Of a DNA stretch of 64,000 nt, positions 57,128-64,000 are shown one piece after another; within the stretch, counting starts at the first letter, position 1; each line of letters begins with the position of its first letter. This stretch comes from Malania oleifera (Eukaryota > Streptophyta > Magnoliopsida > Santalales > Ximeniaceae): NCBI RefSeq assembly GCF_029873635.1, contig NC_080423.1, forward strand, positions 100,440,991-100,504,990. Reading direction: 5' to 3'. The notes below the pieces were generated by a model that was not told the DNA's origin, did no database searches, and saw only the letters and a program-made list of their open reading frames with translations. Position numbers and translations under genes: made by a program.

Positions 57128-57720
57128 CTCTTTTAAAATAAAGAAAATAAATAAACAAACAAACAAATAAACAAATAAAACAAGTTTAAAGAAAAATAAA
57201 AATTAAAGTGTGATTTAGGAATGTCTAATAAGACTTTTCAATGAGGGGATCTTGTCAAATAAACCTCCTTAGAGCTAATATAGGTGAGGTTTGAAATACC
57301 TTTTTACCCTATTTAAAATCATTTGGATGCACACACACAAAAATTAAGTAAAATCATCAAATTTTAAACAAAAAATATTTTAAAAAATATTCCCAAAGTT
57401 TTTCCAAAATTTTGTAGAAAATTTCTGAAAAATTTTAGCATTTTTTCTAAAATTTTCTATGATTTTTAAAGACTTTTTCTCAAATTTTGGTATTTTTCCC
57501 ATTTTTTTAAATTTAACCCAAAATATCTCAAAGATTTTCCCTATTTTTTTAAAAAAATTTCTTGATTTTCTTTTGATTTTTCTAGTTTTTTTATTATTAT
57601 TTTTAAAATTAAAAATCAATTAAAAAATAAAAATAATTTAAAATAAAATGAATAAATAAATAAAACAACAGTTCTGAAAAATGGACTGGTTCAGCTGGTT
57701 CAATTAAGTGGGCCAGGTTT
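57128..57720 (+). repeat. Duplicated repeat, copy B (uninterrupted)
   Basis: Corresponds to 46,770-46,955 plus 56,419-56,810 without the gypsy insertion (aaagtgtgatttaggaatgt, gcacacacacaaaaattaag, aaaatcatcaaatttt, aacccaaaatatctcaaaga, ggttcaattaagtggg). It is probably part of an LTR of another large retroelement; the family was not identified. The 57,380-57,619 minus frame (Phe/Lys/Asn/Ile only) is low-complexity. Confidence 0.8.
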
Positions 57721-57760
57721 ATATATATATATATAAAGAATTCACTGTAGCAGCTGACGT

Positions 57761-58056
57761 TACCTTGCCACGTGACATCACCAGATTTTCTTTCCTTTTC
57801 AAAAAAAAAAAAAAAAAAAAAAAAATCTACAATAGGGTGATGTCAACATGACATTACCTTGTCACGTGACATCTTCTGAGTGGTTCGAGACAAATGGTAG
57901 GGATTGTTGACATGACAACAATCTAAACGTTCAGAGAAAACACAGATTGAAAGGTTTAGATCTTGTCACATCGCCCTTTAAATATTCAGGTTTGATTGTG
58001 ACACGTGTCACCCTACAAACGATGACATGTATCCCACTATCCCCATATAAAATCCC

Positions 58057-58107
<51 letters not shown>

Positions 58108-58110
58108 CCC
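57761..58110 (+). promoter_or_regulatory. Promoter-like stretch: G-box repeats, perfect palindrome, TATA box, CT-rich leader
   Basis: Two direct repeats, ttaccttgccacgtgacatc (57,761) and ttaccttgtcacgtgacatc (57,855), each hold CACGTGAC. A perfect 14-bp palindrome gtgacacgtgtcac lies at 57,998-58,011, a TATA box (atataaaa) at 58,045-58,052, and a (CT)n leader-like tract follows (58,062-58,100). The spacing is that of a plant core promoter. No gene was recognised downstream, so it is probably the promoter of a retroelement LTR that includes copy B. Confidence 0.5.
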
Positions 58111-58672
58111 TAATTTGTTTCTCTCTCTTACCCTCTTCTTCTCTCTCTTCTTTTTTCCTCTCTCCTCTTTATGCCTTCTCTTCTCTCCCTTTTCGTAGTT
58201 TTTCCTCTCTCTTTATCTTTCTCTCTCTCTGCTGCTCTCTGTTCCTCTCTCGTTCTCCTTTCTCTTTCTACTCTTCTCCCTCCGTTTTCCTCTTTCTCTC
58301 TTTCTTTTCTTCTTTCACTCTCCTCTCTCTGATTATTTTTCTCGTTTCTTTTCTCATACTTTCCCTAATTTCCTGCTATCGAATCTTTTTTAGTTCTTTC
58401 TTTAATTTTTTTTATTTTCCTACATATTCTTCATATGTTTTCTATTTTTATATTTATATTTATATTTATTTTTGCAAATTAGTGCACTTCTTTCCCTTTA
58501 TGCGATCTTAGCTTTGTAGACTTGGACCAAGGCTACCGGATAAGTTTCGGTTTTTGTGTGTGTGTGTGTGTGTGTGTTTGGTGATACTTCCTGCACTTTA
58601 TCACTATCTAAACAAGTTCACCTAACTTAAGTTAGGTTGAGTTGGGTTAAGTTTAGGTTTAGGAGTTGAGTT
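58111..58672. other. Pyrimidine-rich tract and (GT)n, no gene recognised
   Basis: CT-rich sequence to about 58,330, then AT-rich DNA with a (GT)n microsatellite at 58,556-58,577 and ttaagttaggttgagttggg-like repeats before the CACTA end. The frame 57,947-58,198 is low-complexity Ser/Leu and not a gene. Confidence 0.6.
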
Positions 58673-59115
58673 CACTACAAAAAATTAAGGTATTAGTGAA
58701 AGATCAAATTCATCACTAATACTTATATATTCATCACTAATAGTATTAGTGATGAATTTATAAGTATTAGTAGTGACAGATTATTAGTGACAAATATATA
58801 AGTTTTAGTAAAAATTTTAAATTAGTTGCTATATCTACCGTTACTACTAATTATTAGTGATGAATTTAAAATTCGTCACTAATAATGGAGTATTAGTGAC
58901 GGATTATAACCGTCACTAAAACCCTAATACCGTCACTACAAATTCTACATCGGCTTAGCTCAAATTCGTCACTAATAGTAGGGTATTAATGACGAATTAT
59001 AAATTCATGACTAATAGTACAATATTATTGAAGGATTCAAATTCGTCACTAATATCCTACTATTAGTGACAAATTTATAATTCGTCACTAATACCTTACT
59101 ATTAGTGATGAATTT
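58673..59115. repeat. CACTA terminal and subterminal repeats
   Basis: The terminus cactacaaaaaatta is followed by at least ten copies of the motif tagtgacgaattt or its complement aattcgtcacta, partly arranged as inverted pairs (tcatcactaatagtattagtgatga at 58,731). Such arrays bind the CACTA subterminal-repeat protein in known systems. Confidence 0.8.
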
Positions 59116-60129
59116 TAATCATTTATTAATAATTAAGAAATTAAAAATATTTTTAATACTAATTTTTTTGAATCATCAATTCCTGTAAAAATCTATAATT
59201 ACATTTTTGCAGACATAACCTGAAACCATAATTACTACAAAATTCATAAATTATTTAAAATTTTGAATTCAAATACAAATTCAATTAAAATAAAAAAAAT
59301 AACATCTGTTCAGATTAGAAAAAAAATTTTAAAAAATTCAAATACAAATACATTATACAAATTCAAATTAAAATACAGAAAATCCATTTGTTCAAATAAC
59401 AATAAAAATTACGAAGAAATAATCAAAAGTTGCATCTGACGACTGTAGTGCATGCATGACATCGTGCTAATATTATGACAGCCACGAACCCTACAAATTA
59501 AGAATCATTAAAAAAAATTAGTATACAAATGGAGAACAAAATGGAGAGTTAACGCGCAGTATAATCAGGAATAAAAATATAGAGAGTGCATCGTACAATA
59601 ATTTTCAACCCTAAACGAATAGTTGAAATGAATGTGAATAACGAACATATGAATATATACAGTTGCATGCATCAAACCACGCATGTAAACACTTTAACTT
59701 GTTCTCAAAACAAAGTATCCGTGGTGGTGGACAAATGATAATGCTTATCCATAGTTAAAAGTAAATGATATGCCCTGTATGTTAATAGATGCAAATTTAG
59801 GACTTAATGAAATGAGTTTTCATTTAACTTTCACTCATCCTTTCAAAAATATTTTATCATTCATTTTATCATAACTATCTTGGTACGTGGTTTTTCTTTT
59901 TTAAAAATTTTAATGGAATTTCGGCAGCATGCTGTCTGTAAATTGAACAGTTTCCTATAAAACTTGTACCTGAAACATGATTGTTTTCACAAAATAAAAC
60001 ATTTCAAGCATGCGAGAACCTAAATCCACTACCAGCATGCAATTCACAATGTACTGCATCAGCCATGCAGTTGGCGTTTAACACAAGCATGTATTCCAGT
60101 AGTTTAATATACAATATATATAACATAAT
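59116..60129. other. CACTA internal non-coding region
   Basis: AT-rich sequence with no reading frame of note. From 59,913 it holds ggcagcatgctgtctgtaaa and acttgtacctgaaacatgat, which recur in diverged form at 63,228 and 63,920. Confidence 0.5.
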
Positions 60130-62682
60130 TGTAACGCCTCGAACCCTTAAACCCGGGTCCGGCGCGTTAAACCTGATAATATCTTGATAGATCATAATCT
60201 ATAACATACGCAACGAAAAACATACATCATAATCTCCATATAACATAATACCAGAGTTTACTAATTCTAACTACCAACCATAATAAATTAATCATCCACC
60301 TGTATTCAAATATATACGTGTCTCCAAAACATTATCCACAAATACCAGTATGTTTCACAACCATCCATATCTTATAAAACTTAAAACATAAATCATAAAA
60401 CATAAAATATACATATCAAAATTAACATAAAAATATACAATTTTCTCTTTCTATTTACAAAAAATGCTATAAAATCTCGAGCTCTCTAAGCTTGATCTCG
60501 AGAAAATCCTGAAAAAAATACATTTATATTTGGATGAGACACATTTCCGTAAGGGAAGAAACAATATATTAAACTCAGCGTGTGGCCATCATGAGATTAT
60601 ACATATCATTTTATAATATTTGCAAATCATTAACATAATGCTGAAAGTCATTTTCTGAACCTAACAATCACATGCAAAGGTTTACCCACGAGACTACCTA
60701 AGGATAGGGGTGATTACCCGCTCATACAAGTAGCACACCTCTGCTCTGATACTTAGGTAACCCGGAGGTCACTACTGAGGCATACCAGAGCACTCACCTT
60801 ACTCAGTAAGCCCTCAAGTGTTAACTTGATCTCGTACTCACGCATTCAACAACAGTTTACCGGCAAAGGCCCTAAGGATAGGGAATTCTACCCGCCCATA
60901 CAAGTAGGTTCCCTTTGCTCTAGTGCGTTATGCAACTACTGTCACATCTGAAACTACTAGTGCACTCGCCTTACTCAGCAAGCCCTTAGTGAAGAGTATG
61001 CCTCGCACAATCATAACATGTTTTACATACATAGATACTTCTAATATCATAATACATCATTCTTTCCATCGTTATTCAATCATTCACATTCTTTCATGTT
61101 CATAACTTAACATTTCCTTGTGTTTCACTTTAAGTGACTCTTTCCCATTTGTATCATTCACATTTCACATTTCATTTCATTGCATTGTCATTCCTTGTCA
61201 TTTCATTTCATAACATTTTCATTTCATTCCTTTGTACTACAGCCGCTCTTTAGCCGTCATTTGTTAGTCCACATAGAAATGCGCTAGAATCTACTACAGT
61301 TAGTTCACATAAAAATGCGCTAGAATATGCTACAGTTAGTCCACAAAGAAATGTGCTAGAATCTGCTAACCCGGCTTTCAGCTGTTGTACCTTTATATGG
61401 TTGCATTTAACATATACAGACAACGTTGTCCATATCATATTTTATTTTCATTACTTTACTTACTTAGTCTGCATCTCATACATTTAACATATATTTGTAC
61501 AAAATCTTATGCCACACAATTTAACAATAAAATTCATACATATTCTTGTAAAAGAGGCCAACCCACATTTAGCATTTAATTACTGAAAATATAATTTCTA
61601 TTTCTTACATAATTATCCAGAAAATTCCTTCCACTTTGTTTAGTTCATTTCCACAAATACATAACTAAATAAGTGGTCCTAGACTCAGAAATCATAGTTT
61701 TACATGGTTGACATTTTAATAATTCACACCAAAACATACATATAATAAAACATAAATTATTACCTTTAATTTCATAAAATCTGATTTAATATATAATTTC
61801 CCCTTACCTGGTTTCTTGAACTACGCCAACAGGGACTTCGAAAAATACCTGCGGTGCTCACCCGGACCCTGAATCAAAAATTCCTAACTCCAATAAATTA
61901 TTTTTGAATAAAATATTATTAAAATATTTCCTAGGGCCATAATTCCTAAATAAATAAATATACCCTTAAATTTAGCCAAATTACCAAATTTCTCAAATCT
62001 CACTCTCACTTTGGAGTAGGGTTTAGAAAATTCCAATTGAAAAATTACCTACGCCAAAATAACGACGACGACGACTAGGACCATGTGGTGGTACCCGATC
62101 GTCGATTTAAAAGCATATTAACAACGAAATTGAGAAAATAGGAAAAAATTGCCTTTCCCCATGAGCAGTGCCTAAACCGTTCCCATGAAAAATCTGCTTC
62201 AGTAGAAATGTCGGCAGCGGAACCAGAAATCCAACGGCACTTTCCGTTTCTTGATCCGCCGAAAACTTGTCGAGAAATTGAGAGAATGAGAGAGACGGAG
62301 ACAGAGTGAGCTGGCCGCAGGAAATTTGTAGAGGGGGGGGGGGAGCGTGTCTGACTTCTCCTCCTTCTACTTCTTTCTTCTTTCTTTCTTCTTCTTTTAC
62401 TTTAACTTTACAGATACAGATATATATATATATATATACATATACTTATTTCAATTAGTTTTTAGTTTTTTTTTTAATCCAATGTAAAAATATCTAATTT
62501 ACTTACTAATTATTTAATTATTTAATTTATCTTAATTTAATTTAATTTCTTCAATTTTAATTAATTTATTTTTCTTAATTTTTTTCCCACACCATTCCTT
62601 TTATTTATTTATTTGTTATTTTATCCATTATATATTTTTTTTCCAAATTATTTTAATCATTTTAAAATTTTGGGTCTTTACA
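60130..62682 (-). mobile_element. Solo gypsy LTR with perfect ATAAT target duplication
   Basis: Starts tgtaacgcctcg and ends gggtctttaca (TG...CA), 2,553 bp. ATAAT flanks it exactly on both sides (60,125-60,129 and 62,683-62,687). The orientation is minus, judged from LTR modules: gatgagacacatttccgtaa (60,534), ctcaccttactcagtaagcc (60,792), and a second ctcgccttactcagcaagcc (60,966). There is no internal domain, so it arose by LTR-LTR recombination. It contains a 36-bp triple repeat at 61,263-61,370 and an 11-G run near 62,333. Confidence 0.92.
61263..61370 (+). repeat. Three tandem 36-bp repeats inside the solo LTR
   Basis: Units start at 61,263, 61,299 and 61,335. Each reads gttagtccacatagaaatgc then gctagaatctactaca with a few changes. 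The minus frame across them is a repeat artefact. Confidence 0.95.
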
Positions 62683-62687
62683 ATAAT

Positions 62688-63511
62688 ACCATCCATGAAG
62701 AAAAAATTACCAGAAATTATTAAAACACAATTCAACTAAGGTTTTCTAGTTTTGTCTAAAAGGTTGCTTTTCAGGTATTCTTGATGCAGTTTGGGTTGTG
62801 CATGAAGTTATTACTTAGATTGTGAGAATGCTTGTGATAGATTGAGTTGGGGTTTCTTGGATTCAGTTATGGACATAAAAAGTTTTGGTTACAAATTGAG
62901 GAAATGGATTGTGGTTTGTTTTTCTTCTATTCAGTGATAGTGGTGGAATCCTGGTTCAGAAGGTTTTAAGATTGCCTTTGCTTTGTTGGAGATTTTTGAG
63001 CTTGTCTTTGGTCCTTAGGATTTAATGTGCTAACTTGAGTTTGACTATAAAAGTTTTCAATATATAGGAGGTTTCGAGTTGTGATTCTTTAATGGTTTTA
63101 ATGTTCATAAGCGACTTTCACTTACTTAAGGAGTTGGGAGGCTCCTGTATTACTTGTAGGCTATAGTGTTTGGAAGATTTATTTGGGAGGAGGTTAAGAA
63201 AGCATTAGAATTTTAACAAATTTTTGGCAGCATGCCATTTGTAAATAGAACATTTCCCAAACCTACAAGTTACAAAAACTCTTCCTAGGTTTAGCTAAGC
63301 GAGCAGCAGTAGTACACAACCTAGGGTTTGTCTACGCATATATGAAATTGTAGAAAAGATAAATCAAGTCTTAACAGCACAAACAATACAGTTCTAGTAT
63401 CTCCAACAATTCACAATTCAGCATATGAATATAATTAAACAAGCAACAGAACTACCAGCATACAGTTCAAACTACATTTTACATGTCTTCTAATGAGAGG
63501 AGCCACCTACA
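62688..63511. other. CACTA interior right of the solo LTR, nothing coding recognised
   Basis: No conserved frame was recognised. At 63,228-63,262 ggcagcatgccatttgtaaa starts a segment related to 59,913-60,000. Confidence 0.5.
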
Positions 63512-63757
63512 TCATCTGGTCGAGATTGGCACATCATTTGTTTGAACTGCGCTTAATTGCCTGTTCAGAATTGCTGTGAGCGTGGCTTTAACGTTGGACA
63601 CCTTGTCTTTCAAATTTTGGTTTTCCACTATGACATTAGATACCATGTCTTTCAATTGCTGGTTCTCCATTTCCATCATATGCATCCGCTGAACCATCTC
63701 CTCCGCCCAAGACTCGGCGTCTTCACACATTTGATTAGATCTCTCACAAGACCACAA
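63512..63757 (-). CDS. Probable CACTA transposase C-terminal exon (coiled coil)
   Basis: 81 residues, rich in Glu, Met, Asn and Gln, with heptad-like spacing: ESWAEEMVQRMHMMEMENQQ, LKDMVSNVIVENQNLKDKVS and a second VSNVKATLTAIL. It resembles the coiled-coil tail of Ptta/En/Spm plant transposases. The first Met given is only the first in the open frame; as an exon it would continue from further right on the minus strand. Family assignment is inference from the coiled coil and the CACTA context. An alternative is an unrelated short frame. Confidence 0.45.
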   Translation of the reverse strand: MWSCERSNQMCEDAESWAEEMVQRMHMMEMENQQLKDMVSNVIVENQNLKDKVSNVKATLTAILNRQLSAVQTNDVPISTR

Positions 63758-64000
63758 ATATCATGTCAAGCTGAGAAGTTCACAACACCCCAACATTGAA
63801 TCTTTACTGGTTCCATTAGTTTCTAAAACAAAACACAAAGCATTTTGTCAAATCAGTTAAACTCAGATTATAACATCACAATGTACAAGAAGAAGCACCT
63901 CATTGTTGCGAGGAGGAGCCATTGTCTATAAATTGGACATTTTCCCATTAAACCTGTACCTGAAACCTGGTTGTTTTCCAAAAATAAATCATTCCAATCA
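63758..64000. other. Right edge of window, probable CACTA intron sequence
   Basis: No conserved frame. The last 85 bases (gtctataaattggacatttt, aaacctgtacctgaaacctg) repeat the segments at 59,925 and, more loosely, 63,240. Confidence 0.4.

Larger units (their letters stand above)
58673..64000 (-). mobile_element. CACTA (En/Spm) transposon, one end in window, hosts a solo LTR
   Basis: The left terminus is cactacaaaaaattaag at 58,673. Subterminal repeats follow to about 59,115, many copies in both orientations of attagtgacgaattt and aattcgtcactaata, the layout of plant CACTA ends. At 63,512-63,757 minus lies a coiled-coil frame like the C-terminus of Ptta/En/Spm plant transposases. Segments at 59,913, 63,228 and 63,920 share gcagcatgc..tctgtaaatt and cctgtacctgaaacctgg. 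The other TIR was not found and probably lies beyond 64,000. A solo LTR is inserted at 60,130-62,682. Confidence 0.6.

Overview
This window is nuclear DNA from a flowering plant, most likely a woody eudicot. The signs are a spliced plant exportin-1 gene with many short exons and AT-rich introns, a UGT78-type plant glycosyltransferase, and a typical angiosperm set of transposons (Tekay-like Ty3/gypsy, Ty1/copia, L1 and RTE LINEs, AU SINE, hAT, CACTA). The species cannot be named from the sequence alone. No bacterial, viral or organellar genes, CRISPR arrays, or free-standing rRNA or tRNA genes were seen.

Region 1, 1-28.4 kb, + strand: almost entirely the gene for exportin 1 (XPO1/CRM1), the nuclear export receptor. 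Thirty consecutive coding exons were mapped by reading splice sites against the conserved protein. They encode 1,004 residues, and only about the first 72 residues (two exons in Arabidopsis) lie beyond the left edge. All exons join in frame. The introns carry the mobile DNA: an L1-like remnant, an RTE LINE tail and a 207-bp tandem duplication in the first visible intron; an AU SINE; two related hAT-type MITEs; a second tRNA-derived SINE; and a 7.4-kb intron holding a nest of a broken hAT transposon with an L1 piece inside it and L1 ORF1-like pieces on both sides. One intron uses a GC-AG splice pair.

Region 2, 28.4-32.7 kb: the convergent, minus-strand, two-exon, intact gene for a UGT78-like flavonoid/anthocyanidin 3-O-glycosyltransferase (464 residues). 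It has a very GC-rich first exon, a TATA box and a G-box/ACGT element upstream.

Region 3, 32.7-64 kb: a transposon-dense block with no host gene recognised. In order it holds a solo gypsy LTR (minus); a 5' copia LTR with a defective copia gag-pol, joined directly to a truncated minus-strand gypsy element (gag, PBS, LTR); about 3 kb of featureless AT-rich DNA; a complete-length but dead gypsy element, 46,956-56,413, with two 2.7-kb LTRs and a CACGC target duplication, sitting inside one copy of a duplicated repeat; the second copy of that repeat, followed by a promoter-like stretch; and a CACTA element that starts at 58,673 and runs off the right edge. The CACTA element hosts a solo LTR (60,130-62,682) flanked by a perfect ATAAT duplication.

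The two host genes show no functional link; they are ordinary convergent neighbours at the edge of a repeat block. I found no convincing novel multi-gene system. The most unusual signals are in the repeats: a conserved 10-bp-stem hairpin and palindromic modules shared by otherwise diverged LTRs, an array of TCGTCGACGA palindromes in one LTR, the nested hAT/L1 structure, and an orphan G-box/TATA promoter at 58.0 kb.
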